The notes below the pieces were generated by a model. The model was not told the origin of the DNA, ran no database searches, and saw nothing but the letters and a program-made list of their open reading frames with translations. DNA of 64,000 bases from Caballeronia pedi (lineage in GTDB: Bacteria; Pseudomonadota; Gammaproteobacteria; Burkholderiales; Burkholderiaceae): assembly GCF_001544915.2 (NCBI RefSeq), contig NZ_FCOE02000009.1:1-64000 (forward strand). The letters are read 5' to 3'. Each line of letters starts with the position of its first letter. Position 1 is the stretch's first letter. The translations under genes were made by a program, and so were the position numbers. Below, in pieces: positions 16,717 through 24,520 of the stretch.

Positions 16717-17141
16717 GCTGCTGCCCTCCCGATGCAGCACATCGCATGCATTCCGGCAACCAACGCTGCAAGGGCTGGCGGAACAGGCATCGCGACCTCG
16801 GGGCTGCGCTTATTCATCTCGGCAGACGAAGGAAACGATTTGCCAGACCAGCGGTACACAACCGGCGGCTGTCCGCCGATGGACGAGCGGCTCTTTCCGA
16901 CTCGCTCGATGTATCCATGCGCCTCGAGCGCCACAAAGACGTTCTTCAGGATGTCGCGAGAGATCTGAAGGTCTTCGACGACGACGCGCAGCGTCGCGTG
17001 CCGGCGGCGTTTCAACGCTTCAAGCACCAGGCGCTGATTCAGCGGCATCGGCTTCGTGATTCGCTTCTTCGGCGCGCGCTTGCTCAGATCCTGCCGCTCA
17101 TAGTTCTCGTTTCCTCGCATCTCTTTCTCCCCGATAGTCAC
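16713..17141 (-). CDS. Winged-helix DNA-binding phage protein
   Basis: 142 residues from a GTG (GGGAGG upstream; GTGA overlap with the previous stop); an ATG at 17120 is a second candidate. Residues 33-95 form a winged helix: NQRLVLEALKRRRHATLRVV, ISRDILKNVFVALEAHGYIE. It lies at the end of the early rightward operon, where lambdoid phages place their late regulator, so a late-gene activator or antiterminator role is possible but unproven. Confidence 0.65.
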   Translation of the reverse strand: MTIGEKEMRGNENYERQDLSKRAPKKRITKPMPLNQRLVLEALKRRRHATLRVVVEDLQISRDILKNVFVALEAHGYIERVGKSRSSIGGQPPVVYRWSGKSFPSSAEMNKRSPEVAMPVPPALAALVAGMHAMCCIGRAAA

Positions 17142-17608
17142 GCTGCCTCCCTGAACGCATTACCTGCATCGATCCGACGGTGAACCTCCGAGAGTGCCGA
17201 CAGCACGACAGCCTTGGTTACAACTCGCATTTGTTCGTCGTGGAGCGCAATCACCGCGCGAACGTCGTTCATGGCGTCGCCGTCGAAGCCCCAGCGCCCG
17301 CATTTGCGCGCTCGATCGCGAACTCGAACAGCGCCCGCGAGAGCCTTCTTTACCGTCTCGACGAGCTCGGAGCCGTATCCGCGCTCCGCCAGAACCAGCG
17401 AGATGTTCAACGCACAGACCACCGTCGACCAATGCTCTTCGGTCCCGCGCCCTTTCAGCATCTCGTCCAGAGCGACGTGATAGGCGATGCCGAGATCCGT
17501 CGTCTGCGCCTTGTCCATCGGCGTGCGACGCTCGAGAACGTCGATACCGATCGTGCGGTTGATTGCGCGCGGGCGGTACGCCTTGCGCGGTTTCTTGTTG
17601 CCTGCCAT
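17138..17608 (-). CDS. Phage hypothetical protein, helical
   Basis: 156 residues: basic N-terminus MAGNKKPRKAYRPRAINRTI, then a helical bundle (AYHVALDEMLKGRG, LNISLVLAERGYGSELVETV). It overlaps the stop of the DUF1064 gene and the next gene. Related proteins appear in Burkholderia phage nin-like regions without known function. The family is not recognised with certainty. Confidence 0.6.
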   Translation of the reverse strand: MAGNKKPRKAYRPRAINRTIGIDVLERRTPMDKAQTTDLGIAYHVALDEMLKGRGTEEHWSTVVCALNISLVLAERGYGSELVETVKKALAGAVRVRDRARKCGRWGFDGDAMNDVRAVIALHDEQMRVVTKAVVLSALSEVHRRIDAGNAFREAA

Positions 17609-18159
17609 CAGATCTCCCTGATCGTGATGTTGTGCACCGCCAGCATTTGCTTACGCTTTTGCACGTAGGTGCGGTTCTTCCGTGTCGCAACGGACTTCAC
17701 GTCCTCGACGACTTCCTTGCCTGCGTCGACGTCGAAATAGACGAAGTCGGCGACGTACTTCGATGCCCTTTCCCACTTGCCGTCGTCGCGCTTCTTGCGC
17801 TCGGTCAGGACGAAGGGAACCTGAAGGCGCAGATCGCGGATGCGGCCGGAGGCTTGTAACTGGATCAGGTGGAACCAGCGCGAGCGCTCCTTTTCGCTGT
17901 CGAATTTGATGCCGCCGTGCTCGCACTTCGTGTTGCGGTACTTCGGCGGCTTCTTGGACGCCTGCATGGGCGCGGCTGCAAACGGGTCGAGGGGGTCGTC
18001 CAACGCGCTCGACTGCGGCGGGTTTCCGTTCAGCTTGTAGATGGCACGCTGCGCGGCGGTCATCGTCGGGCGGATGTTTTCGTCGCGTACGCGCGCAGTG
18101 CCGACGTTCTTCGTTCCTTCCGCGACGTGCATCGGCCAGGGTGCGGAGCGCTTCGTCAT
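17608..18159 (-). CDS. DUF1064 endonuclease-like protein
   Basis: 183 residues. The last 120 match the DUF1064 family: KYRNTKCEHGGIKFDSEKER, ASKYVADFVYFD, then VVEDVKSVATRKNRTYVQKR. E (SEKER), D (ADFVYF) and E-D-V-K form a PD-(D/E)XK-like nuclease core. Phage members are thought to be structure-specific nucleases in recombination. Located between the replication gene and the nin-like genes. Confidence 0.8.
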   Translation of the reverse strand: MTKRSAPWPMHVAEGTKNVGTARVRDENIRPTMTAAQRAIYKLNGNPPQSSALDDPLDPFAAAPMQASKKPPKYRNTKCEHGGIKFDSEKERSRWFHLIQLQASGRIRDLRLQVPFVLTERKKRDDGKWERASKYVADFVYFDVDAGKEVVEDVKSVATRKNRTYVQKRKQMLAVHNITIREI

Positions 18160-18419
18160 CAGAAGTCCCCCATGCGCAGGCCATACACGTTCGGCGCGGC
18201 GTGGTCGTTTCGCTCGACCATCAGAAGCCCGGCCGCCTCAAGCTCGCGCACTGCTTTCCAAACGGTCATCAGCGAAACGCACATCTCGGCTGCTAGCTCC
18301 GGCGCGGTGATGGCGCATACGCCGTTGGTGCTCTCGGACCGGCGAGCCAGGGCCAGCAGCAAAAGCTTCTGGGATGGCTTGACCTTCTTCGCCCATACGA
18401 GATCGGTGAATGTCTTCAC
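18159..18419 (-). CDS. Winged-helix protein downstream of replication gene
   Basis: 86 residues from a GTG that overlaps the stop of the O-like gene (GTGA). The whole protein is a winged helix: KPSQKLLLLALARRSESTNG, ITAPELAAEMCVSLMTVWKA, LEAAGLLMVERNDH. Its position, where lambda has P, suggests a role in replication initiation or its control. It is much shorter than a helicase loader. Confidence 0.65.
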   Translation of the reverse strand: MKTFTDLVWAKKVKPSQKLLLLALARRSESTNGVCAITAPELAAEMCVSLMTVWKAVRELEAAGLLMVERNDHAAPNVYGLRMGDF

Positions 18420-19588
18420 GCGTGCTCCTGCTTTTCGATTGCGGCCCGCACGCGCGCAGCGATCGCCGGTACCGGCTCTTCGTCGTCGAATGCGATGCCC
18501 ATTTCCTTCGCCTTGGCCTTGATGCCGCTGGCGGACTTGTCCCAGTCTTCGGCGTGCACGCGCGTACCGTCCGGATTGCGCTTGATCGCCATGCGGCCGC
18601 GCACGTCGCCGTAGCCTTTCGGGCTGATGAGATAGTCGAAACCTGCATGCGGCGGCAGTTCGACCTTGTCGCGCACGGCCGGGAAATAGCGCTTCCACGC
18701 CTGCGGATCGGCCGCGAGCTTGCAGAGGAACGCGCGGATTGCGCCGGCACGCGCCTCAACGAATCCCGCCTCGTCTACGGTGCCAACTCGCTCCCCGAGC
18801 GCCTCGTTGAAGGCTCGGATCACGGCAAGTTCGTCGTCGCTGTACGCGCTCTGGATCTCGTCCATCCATCCGCCAGCGTTCAGCCATGAAGCGGCGTACG
18901 GGATGAACTGCGGGTTTGCCCACTGCTCCGAAGTCATGGCCTGCGTCAGACCGGCCATCAGGGCCGTCATCAGCTGCTCGTCCGGATTGAGCTTGGCGAA
19001 GGCTTTCTCAGCCTTGGCCTTCGATTTCTTACGCGGGTATGCCGTCCAGAAAATTTCAAAGCGTTCGCGAAGCGAGCGCGAAAGGTGTTCTTTTGGAGAT
19101 GTCTTTTGGGTATGTGTTTTGGGTTTGTCTTTTGTGGTTCCGGATTCCAGAACCTTAGAGTTCTGACTTTCAGAACCTTCCGTTACGGATTCCATAACCG
19201 TATGGTTCTGGATTTCAGAACCCCAAGACGACAAAACGACGCGCACCTCAGACGACCACTTCGAATACACCTTGTTCAGGGACAACACGCGAGCGTGTCG
19301 CCCTTCGTCCGCCAGCAGCACGCGCATCTCGATCAGCTGCGAGACGGCGAGCGATGCTTGCGGCTTCTTCATGCCCGTGCGCGCCATGATCTGGCTGAGC
19401 GCGAGCTGGTCGGATTGCTTGTTGAAGCCGTACGTCATGCGCCAGACGGTCAGGATGACCTTGTACTGGTTCTGGCTGAACGGCGCGAGCGTGATCGCCT
19501 CGAGCAGTTCGTTGGCGATGCGCGTGTAGCCTTGCTCGAGTTGCGGCGAGCGGTACTCCGGCATGTGGATGACGTCGGCGAGTGCCAT
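18416..19588 (-). CDS. Replication initiator, lambda O-like
   Basis: 390 residues. The N-terminal domain (about 15-115: GYTRIANELLEAITLAPFSQ, KVILTVWRMTYGFNKQSDQL, MARTGMKKPQASLAVSQLIE) is the Phage_rep_O winged helix that binds origin repeats. A Ser/Thr/Asn-rich linker (about 120-165) is encoded by the iterons. The C-terminal half (FEIFWTAYPRKKSKAKAEKA) is the DnaT/DnaC-contact-like domain often seen in such phage proteins. The origin lies inside its own gene, as in lambda. Confidence 0.85.
   Translation of the reverse strand: MALADVIHMPEYRSPQLEQGYTRIANELLEAITLAPFSQNQYKVILTVWRMTYGFNKQSDQLALSQIMARTGMKKPQASLAVSQLIEMRVLLADEGRHARVLSLNKVYSKWSSEVRVVLSSWGSEIQNHTVMESVTEGSESQNSKVLESGTTKDKPKTHTQKTSPKEHLSRSLRERFEIFWTAYPRKKSKAKAEKAFAKLNPDEQLMTALMAGLTQAMTSEQWANPQFIPYAASWLNAGGWMDEIQSAYSDDELAVIRAFNEALGERVGTVDEAGFVEARAGAIRAFLCKLAADPQAWKRYFPAVRDKVELPPHAGFDYLISPKGYGDVRGRMAIKRNPDGTRVHAEDWDKSASGIKAKAKEMGIAFDDEEPVPAIAARVRAAIEKQEHA
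19136..19222. repeat. Phage replication origin iterons (4 x 19 bp)
   Basis: Four near-palindromic 19-mers lie at 19136, 19159, 19181 and 19204, spaced 22-23 bp (about two helix turns). The type is GGTTCTGGATTTCAGAACC. A 60-bp stretch with A/T runs and pyrimidine bias (19076-19135) is attached on the side of the 3' end of the gene, the lambda ori arrangement of iterons plus unwinding region. Confidence 0.85.
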
Positions 19589-19595
19589 GGCGGTC

Positions 19596-20306
19596 TCAGT
19601 GAAGATCCGCGCCGCGCATCTTCTGCGCGATTTCGGTGAGGCCCTTGGCGGTCACGAGAACCTGCGTGGTGACCTTCTCGGAGCCGTCGTTGCGGTGCAC
19701 GGTCGTGATCTTGTGCTCGAGCACACCGCGCTGCAGCTTGTCCTGATAGGCGGTCCACGTCGCGCCGCCGGGACGGCGATAGATCCAGCCGTTCGACTGC
19801 ATCCACTCGAACACGCGCTTCGGCTGCTCCTGCAGGTTCTTCGCGGCATCCGTGATGCACATTGCACCGCCGGCAACGGCCAGGCGATTGAGCGCTTCGA
19901 CCTTCGGCGCGGCTGCGGCAACTTCTTGCTTCAGACGATCGCGGTCCTCGGCCAGATCCGCGGCGAGGCGGAGCGCTTCCGACATGCTCTGCGGAATGGC
20001 GAACGCGGGCGCCGTGGCTTGCTGCTCAAGTTGTTGCCAACGATCGACGAGGCGCGCGGTGAATTCCGGCGAGAGCTGCGCGACGATCACGTAGCTGTCG
20101 CGCTTGCAGATGCGGTATTCGCTGACGACGCGCGGCCGACCTATCGAATCGGGAATTTGTACATCCGCCAATGGCGGTTGGACGATAACGCCGCGCGCGG
20201 CGAGACGTTCGATCGAACGCTTCACATCGTCGTGACGCGATTCGACCAATTCAGCAATTTCGCGGCTCGACATCGTCGGCGCGCCGGGCATCGTCAGATC
20301 GTTCAT
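19596..20306 (-). CDS. Phage antirepressor/regulatory protein with KilAC domain
   Basis: 236 residues from the ATG at 20306 with GAGG 8 nt upstream. The N-terminal Rha-like part is TMSSREIAELVESRHDDVKR and YRICKRDSYVIVAQLSPEFT. The C-terminal KilAC part has LKQEVAAAAPKVEALNRLAV, CITDAAKNLQ, FEWMQSNGWIYRRPGG and VTAKGLTEIAQ. Proteins of this build act as antirepressors or early regulators. It lies between the CII-like gene and the replication gene. Confidence 0.85.
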   Translation of the reverse strand: MNDLTMPGAPTMSSREIAELVESRHDDVKRSIERLAARGVIVQPPLADVQIPDSIGRPRVVSEYRICKRDSYVIVAQLSPEFTARLVDRWQQLEQQATAPAFAIPQSMSEALRLAADLAEDRDRLKQEVAAAAPKVEALNRLAVAGGAMCITDAAKNLQEQPKRVFEWMQSNGWIYRRPGGATWTAYQDKLQRGVLEHKITTVHRNDGSEKVTTQVLVTAKGLTEIAQKMRGADLH

Positions 20307-20314
20307 TGGTGACC

Positions 20315-20506
20315 TCAAAGGTCGTTGTCGTGACCGCACGGCAGCGAACCGTCCGCGCGTTGCTTGGCGCCGCAACCGATGCAGGTCTTCGCCTCTTCGG
20401 CTTCAACCTTCTCTTGGTGCTCGGCAGTGAGCGGGCCGTCAAAGAAACGACCCGTGGTGATCATGTCGGGGAAGGCGGCGAAAACGTGACCGGCGGACAC
20501 CATCAC
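20315..20506 (-). CDS. Small zinc-ribbon-like phage protein
   Basis: 63 residues beginning at GTG or the adjacent ATG, overlapping the upstream stop by GTGA. The C-terminus has CIGCGAKQ and LPCGHD, a Cys2/Cys-His zinc-binding pattern. It precedes the antirepressor by 8 nt. Function unknown. Confidence 0.6.
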   Translation of the reverse strand: MMVSAGHVFAAFPDMITTGRFFDGPLTAEHQEKVEAEEAKTCIGCGAKQRADGSLPCGHDNDL

Positions 20507-21096
20507 GACACCTTCCGCAGTTCAGCGACTTGAACGCCGCTCTTCGAGATTTCCGCCTCGACAGCGCGCATGACCTGCTGCTTTTCGCGAATGTCGTGCG
20601 CGAGGCTGCTGTGCAGGCGCGGCAGTTCGCCCGGGTCGATGCCGTCGAGCAAATCGGCCGCATCGGATTCGGTCCGATGATTCGTGCGAACGATGACTTG
20701 CATGACGTGTTGAACGTTCAGATCCGCGCTGGACTTCTGGTGACGCGCTCGCGCCACGCAGTCGATCTGGCTCAGGATCTCGTTGAGCACGTCCACGCGC
20801 CTCTCCATCGGAAACGCCGCAAGGATCGAGTTCTCGAAGTTCGCCGGCATCAGGTTGTTGTCCTTCGACTCGTCGTCGAGCCAACGCCATATGCGATCTG
20901 CGTTCTTCTTCGCCGTCGTGAATGCGTCGCCACTGCTTTCGAACGTGATGCCGGTGACCGCTGCACCGCCGATTCGTTCGTGTGCATCGACGATCGCCAT
21001 CGCCGCTGCCTCGCGGCTCCAGCCCTGCTCCTTGCGCCACGCGGCCACGTGGTCTCGGATGACTGCGATTCGGGTCTTGTGCGATTCGCTTCGCAT
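20503..21096 (-). CDS. YdaT-like (CII-like) phage regulator
   Basis: 197 residues from the ATG at 21096 with AAGGA 9 nt upstream. RIAVIRDHVAAWRKEQGWSR, AIVDAHERIGG and DRIWRWLDDESKDNNLMPAN resemble the YdaT family, which occupies the cII position next to a YdaS/Cro gene in lambdoid prophages such as Rac. A helical C-terminal half follows (about 100-190). The family match is from memory of its pattern and is tentative. Confidence 0.6.
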   Translation of the reverse strand: MRSESHKTRIAVIRDHVAAWRKEQGWSREAAAMAIVDAHERIGGAAVTGITFESSGDAFTTAKKNADRIWRWLDDESKDNNLMPANFENSILAAFPMERRVDVLNEILSQIDCVARARHQKSSADLNVQHVMQVIVRTNHRTESDAADLLDGIDPGELPRLHSSLAHDIREKQQVMRAVEAEISKSGVQVAELRKVS

Positions 21097-21273
21097 GATT
21101 TTTCCTTTTTGGGTCCGTACCATGCTTTCAACAAAAGACGGACCAAAACAAAAAACGGGGTAAAACTAAAATGAAAAACGAGTGCAGCCTGGGAGACCAC
21201 GGTGAGCTTAGTAGTCCTCAATCAGATCGAGTGAGCCGCATACTCAAACCGACAGAAGAAGGACACTCGCCGA

Positions 21274-21447
21274 TTACTTCGCTGCTTTGGCTGGTCCTGC
21301 TGACTCCGCTTTCAGTTCGCGGATCTGCAGGACCGCTTTCTTTCGAACCTCATCGATATACGCCTCGGGGAAGTTCTTTGCGATCAACTCAAGGAGCATC
21401 GCTCGCACTTCCTTTTGCTCGGCAGCCGTAAGCGGAACCTCGGTCAT
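21274..21447 (-). CDS. 57-residue phage protein downstream of cro
   Basis: MTEVPLTAAEQKEVRAMLLE continuing with a second helix (EAYIDEVRKKAVLQIRELKA). It begins in an ATGA overlap with the cro stop, so it is cotranslated. Small, charged, all-helical. Unknown function. Confidence 0.6.
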   Translation of the reverse strand: MTEVPLTAAEQKEVRAMLLELIAKNFPEAYIDEVRKKAVLQIRELKAESAGPAKAAK

Positions 21448-21644
21448 GCAGCCTCCGCGTTGTGCTCGGTCGCCAATTCAGCGTGGAGCTTTACAAGGCT
21501 GTCTTTAGTGGTCGCTCGAACGTCCTTGCGACGGCCCGTCTCGATGTGGCTGATCGCGCCCTGCGACAAACCGCAACGCTCCGCAATTTCCTCCTGAGAA
21601 AGCCCTCGCTTTCGGATCGAAACGACGAGCTGTCGCGCGTCCAT
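21444..21644 (-). CDS. cro: Cro/YdaS-like repressor
   Basis: 66 residues from the ATG at 21644. An XRE-type HTH fills the protein: LVVSIRKRGLSQEEIAERCG, LSQGAISHIETGRRKD. It is transcribed divergently from the CI-like gene, from a promoter that overlaps operator O1. As in lambda it should favour lytic growth by blocking the repressor promoter. It heads the minus-strand early operon. Confidence 0.85.
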   Translation of the reverse strand: MDARQLVVSIRKRGLSQEEIAERCGLSQGAISHIETGRRKDVRATTKDSLVKLHAELATEHNAEAA

Positions 21645-21677
21645 TTGTCTGCCCCATTTCAAGTAATAACAACGACA

Positions 21678-21752
21678 GATTAATACATATGTATTTGGAT
21701 GTCAATACCAATGTAGTCGATGATTCGGGTACGCTCCAATACATGAGTAATA
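21678..21752. promoter_or_regulatory. OR-like switch region: cro promoter and three operators
   Basis: The minus promoter has TTGACA (21701-21706), a 17-bp spacer and TAATCT (21678-21683). Three 14-bp sites follow the consensus AATAC-N4-GTATT: O1 21683-21696 (perfect, in the promoter spacer), O2 21705-21718 (one mismatch, covers the -35) and O3 21739-21752 (one mismatch, covers the cI start codon). O1 would block cro; O3 would block cI. Confidence 0.85.
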
Positions 21753-22648
21753 TTGGTATTGGGAAGCGCCTGATTGAGGCCCGCGAAAAGCGCGGGTGGT
21801 CCCAGGACGAGCTCGCGGATAAGGCGGGCGTCAGCCAAGGCACGATCGGCCATCTTGAAAGCGGCAGGAACAAGAGTTCGACCAAGCTTCCACAGATCGC
21901 GGCCGCGCTAGGCGTAACCGTCGAATGGCTTACGGGGTCCGCCAAAGAGAGCGGGAAATCGGCCGCTAATCAGTCATTCGGCGCGCCCGGTCTGGCAGAT
22001 AGAATTAAGTCAGTGCTGGAAACCGCCGGCGGGAACATTTCAGCCGTCGCGGCAGCGGCAGGCACGACTGAGGAAGTCGTAGCAGGTTGGTTGGCTGGAA
22101 AAACCGCGACGATAGGCGTCGACGAGGCCGTTGCCCTTCAGGAAAAGTACAGCATCAACTCAGTATGGTTGATGCTCGGCAAGGGGCAACGGACGACGGC
22201 TGTTCGTTATAACGATGAATGGAACCCTATTCCAGTAACTGGATGGCGGGGAATACCGGTAGTGGGCATGGCGCAATTGGGAGACGGTGGCTTTTGGGCT
22301 GACGTCGAATACCCCGTCGGACATGGTGACGGGTTCGTAGACGTGCCGACTAAGGACAAAGACGCATACGCCCTTCGGTGCAAGGGCGACTCGATGCGTC
22401 CTCGAATCAAGGATGGCGAGTTCGTCGTTATCGAGCCGAATCACGAGATCGAGCCCGGTGATGAGGTGTTGGTCAAGTCGAAAGACGGGCGCGTGATGGT
22501 GAAGGAGTTCCTTTACAAACGCGCCGGCCGCTGTCACTTGGCATCGGTCAACGAGACGCATGGAAGCCTTGCGTTCGCGGACGATGAGATCGAAAAAATG
22601 CACTACGTTGGTTGGATCGCAAAGCCGTCCGCGTGGCGCCCAGATTGA
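21743..22648 (+). CDS. CI-like phage repressor (XRE HTH + S24 peptidase)
   Basis: 301 residues from the ATG at 21743. HTH at about 7-60 (IEAREKRGWSQDELADKAGV, SQGTIGHLESGRNK); C-terminal LexA/CI autoprotease with the Ser in CKGDSMRPRI and the Lys in DGRVMVKEF. The usual Ala-Gly scissile pair is not obvious; VVGMAQLGDGG is in its place. There is almost no leader, because operator O3 covers the start. It maintains lysogeny and should be cleaved after RecA activation. Confidence 0.93.
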   Translation: MSNIGIGKRLIEAREKRGWSQDELADKAGVSQGTIGHLESGRNKSSTKLPQIAAALGVTVEWLTGSAKESGKSAANQSFGAPGLADRIKSVLETAGGNISAVAAAAGTTEEVVAGWLAGKTATIGVDEAVALQEKYSINSVWLMLGKGQRTTAVRYNDEWNPIPVTGWRGIPVVGMAQLGDGGFWADVEYPVGHGDGFVDVPTKDKDAYALRCKGDSMRPRIKDGEFVVIEPNHEIEPGDEVLVKSKDGRVMVKEFLYKRAGRCHLASVNETHGSLAFADDEIEKMHYVGWIAKPSAWRPD

Positions 22649-22657
22649 GACAACAAG

Positions 22658-22981
22658 ATGAAGCTTCTCGTTGTAGTCGCACTCGGTGCGACACTTGGAG
22701 CCTGCGCAACCGCAGATGATCTTCGCACCAAGCAACCAGCATTCACCGGCGAGACTTCGCGACCGGCGCCCGAATATGCAGGATGCGTGCAGATGGGCTG
22801 GCAGGACGCGGGATCCGATGCTGTCACGTACGCGCCGACGGCAAAGGGGGTTACTCTGACAGTCCGCGGGATTGCGGGGTATGAACTGCTGCTCGACAAC
22901 CAGTCCGGCTCGGTAACCATGTTCACCCGCCTGCCGTACGGCAATGGCAAGTTCGTTGAGGCAGCGCGGAGCTGTCTGTGA
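22658..22981 (+). CDS. Small lipoprotein cotranscribed with cI
   Basis: 107 residues. The N-terminal lipoprotein signal MKLLVVVALGATLGAC has a lipobox LGAC (Cys16). The mature part is about 90 residues with two more Cys. It starts 9 nt after the cI stop, so it should be expressed in the lysogen like lambda rex. Lysogen-expressed lipoproteins often change the cell surface or exclude other phages; that role is inferred from position only. Confidence 0.75.
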   Translation: MKLLVVVALGATLGACATADDLRTKQPAFTGETSRPAPEYAGCVQMGWQDAGSDAVTYAPTAKGVTLTVRGIAGYELLLDNQSGSVTMFTRLPYGNGKFVEAARSCL

Positions 22982-23047
22982 TGTTTCGGTCTGCCCCGGC
23001 GCCGTGCGAAATGCCACACAGCGAAGTCAAGTAAAGTGAATCACAAT

Positions 23048-23059
23048 AACTTTTAAGTT
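23048..23059 (+). promoter_or_regulatory. Possible HigA operator
   Basis: The inverted repeat AACTT-TT-AAGTT lies 6 nt before the toxin start codon, in an AT-rich stretch after the lipoprotein gene. Its position fits an antitoxin-bound operator. Confidence 0.4.
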
Positions 23060-23065
23060 AAGATC

Positions 23066-23482
23066 TTGCGCATAGCTGCCGTTATCAGTGATGTCTGGAG
23101 CATCTACGAGCTGCTCAACGACCGGGGAGACGCGGTGCTCTCTGGAGTCCGGGAGGACGAGATGTCGGCCTGCCTCGCGTTCCTCGCGAAAGTCTCCGTT
23201 CATGGCCCGGCATCTTTACCGGATAACAGGAGTCACCATGTTTCTACTGACGAACCGAAGATCTGGCAGTTCGATGTCACGGCGAAGTTGCGCCTACTCT
23301 GGTTCTACGACGCAGGCAAATTAGTCGTCGTATCACATTGCTTCTACAAGCAGGGCGGGAAGAAAAATACAACACCGCGAGAGCTTGTCGAAGCCGCGCA
23401 AAGCGTCTTTAGGCAGTATTTCGCCGACAAGGCAAACGGCAATTTACAGATCGAGGATGGAGCAGAAGATGAAGATCAGTAA
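23066..23482 (+). CDS. HigB/Gp49-like RelE-family toxin
   Basis: 138 residues from a TTG; no other start fits and no good ribosome site is visible. The C-terminal part has the RelE/HigB pattern KIWQFDVTAKLRLLWFYDAG, KLVVVSHCFYKQGGKKNTTP, RELVEAAQSVFRQYF. Toxin first, antitoxin second is the HigBA order. Likely a ribosome-dependent mRNA-cutting toxin; catalytic residues cannot be assigned with certainty. Confidence 0.75.
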   Translation: MRIAAVISDVWSIYELLNDRGDAVLSGVREDEMSACLAFLAKVSVHGPASLPDNRSHHVSTDEPKIWQFDVTAKLRLLWFYDAGKLVVVSHCFYKQGGKKNTTPRELVEAAQSVFRQYFADKANGNLQIEDGAEDEDQ

Positions 23483-23900
23483 CCGTTACCAAAAGGCTTT
23501 TGAACAGGCAAAGGAAACGCCGGCGTACTGGGCCGAAGGCGCGATGCTGGACATCGCGCGTCAGATTGTTGCTGTGATGCGAGACAAAGGCGTAAGTCAA
23601 GCGAAATTGGCGGAGATCATGGGAAAACATGCTCCGTTCATCAGTCGCGTTCTGAGCGGAGAGCATAACGTCACGATTCAGACGATCGCGGAAGCCGTAC
23701 ATGCGTTGGACGCGCATTTGGACGTACGCATCGTACCGAACAAAGCGATCTCGCTCCCAGTTACCGAATTCACGGCCACTGTCGACGATGCTGCGATGAT
23801 TCCGAGTCACGGTGTTGGTTTCCGAAGCCTCAAATTGGTAAAGCTTCACGCGATGAATCAGACTGCGCAGGAGCAGAACTTCTTGAAGAAGGTTGCATGA
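23469..23900 (+). CDS. HigA-like antitoxin with C-terminal extension
   Basis: 143 residues from the ATG at 23469 (GGAG upstream), overlapping the toxin stop by 14 nt. XRE HTH at about 27-90: LDIARQIVAVMRDKGVSQAK, IMGKHAPFISRVLSGEHNVT. A further 48 residues (about 96-143, ending NQTAQEQNFLKKVA) extend past the HTH, and such tails act as chaperone-addiction segments in TAC systems. The next gene overlaps it by ATGA. Confidence 0.78.
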   Translation: MKISNRYQKAFEQAKETPAYWAEGAMLDIARQIVAVMRDKGVSQAKLAEIMGKHAPFISRVLSGEHNVTIQTIAEAVHALDAHLDVRIVPNKAISLPVTEFTATVDDAAMIPSHGVGFRSLKLVKLHAMNQTAQEQNFLKKVA

Positions 23901-24418
23901 ACGACAAGCTCGCGTTCGTCCTTGACCACTTGATGGTTCAATCGGCCTTCCCGTCCAAGATTCTTTTCGAGGTAGCCGATTGGTACGATCATCGCCAGGC
24001 GTTCGACACTTTCACACGACTGACGTGGAGAAACGCGGACGCCATGATTGGAGAGATCGAAGTCGAGGCCGCTGAAGGGCCGCAGAAGATCCACATTTTC
24101 CGATTTAAGATTTCGACAAGGACTAGGCTCGTCCGGATGGGGCCCGAAGGGCTGCTGGGTGACGATAAAGAACCGGCGCCCGAGGACGTGGTATTTGATG
24201 CGAACATCGACTTCATGGTCGAATACCTCGTACACGGCTGCCTCCCGACGGATCTCGATGAAGACGCTGTCTCGGAATACTCGTTGCGAAACGTCCCATA
24301 CCATCTCTGGCCCTTTTACCGCGAACTGATTCAGAGTCTAGCGGTTCGTGCGCGCATCCCTCCGCCCAATGTCCCTTCGTTCCGCGTTCCAAAATCTCAC
24401 CAGAAACCGGCAGACTGA
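23897..24418 (+). CDS. SecB-like chaperone of a toxin-antitoxin-chaperone module
   Basis: 173 residues. The C-terminal third reads DFMVEYLVHG, SEYSLRNVPYHLWPFYRELI, then RARIPPPNVPSF. This is the SecB pattern of an aromatic-Pro-aromatic-R-E stretch followed by a Pro-rich strand, as in the SecB-like chaperone Rv1957 of the M. tuberculosis HigBA TAC locus. The first part is beta-rich. It overlaps higA by ATGA and ends at a terminator, so the three genes form one operon. The family call is by motif and context. Confidence 0.55.
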   Translation: MNDKLAFVLDHLMVQSAFPSKILFEVADWYDHRQAFDTFTRLTWRNADAMIGEIEVEAAEGPQKIHIFRFKISTRTRLVRMGPEGLLGDDKEPAPEDVVFDANIDFMVEYLVHGCLPTDLDEDAVSEYSLRNVPYHLWPFYRELIQSLAVRARIPPPNVPSFRVPKSHQKPAD

Positions 24419-24450
24419 CTACCGCGCCCTGCCGGGGGGCCCCACCAATG

Positions 24451-24473
24451 AACCCGCTTCGGCGGGTTTTTTG
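24451..24473 (+). terminator. Terminator after the higBA-secB-like operon
   Basis: AACCCGC-TTCG-GCGGGTT followed by six T. It is identical, with flanking CA and TTTTTTGTTG, to the terminator at 24797. Confidence 0.9.
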
Positions 24474-24520
24474 TTGGGTAAACGTTTAAGAACGGGCGTC
24501 TCCTTGCCGATAGTAGGGTT

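Noticed and set aside
18159..18698. 179-codon form of the small winged-helix gene
   Set aside because: The upstream part is a shadow of the O-like gene; the GTG at 18419 overlapping that stop gives a clean 86-residue protein.
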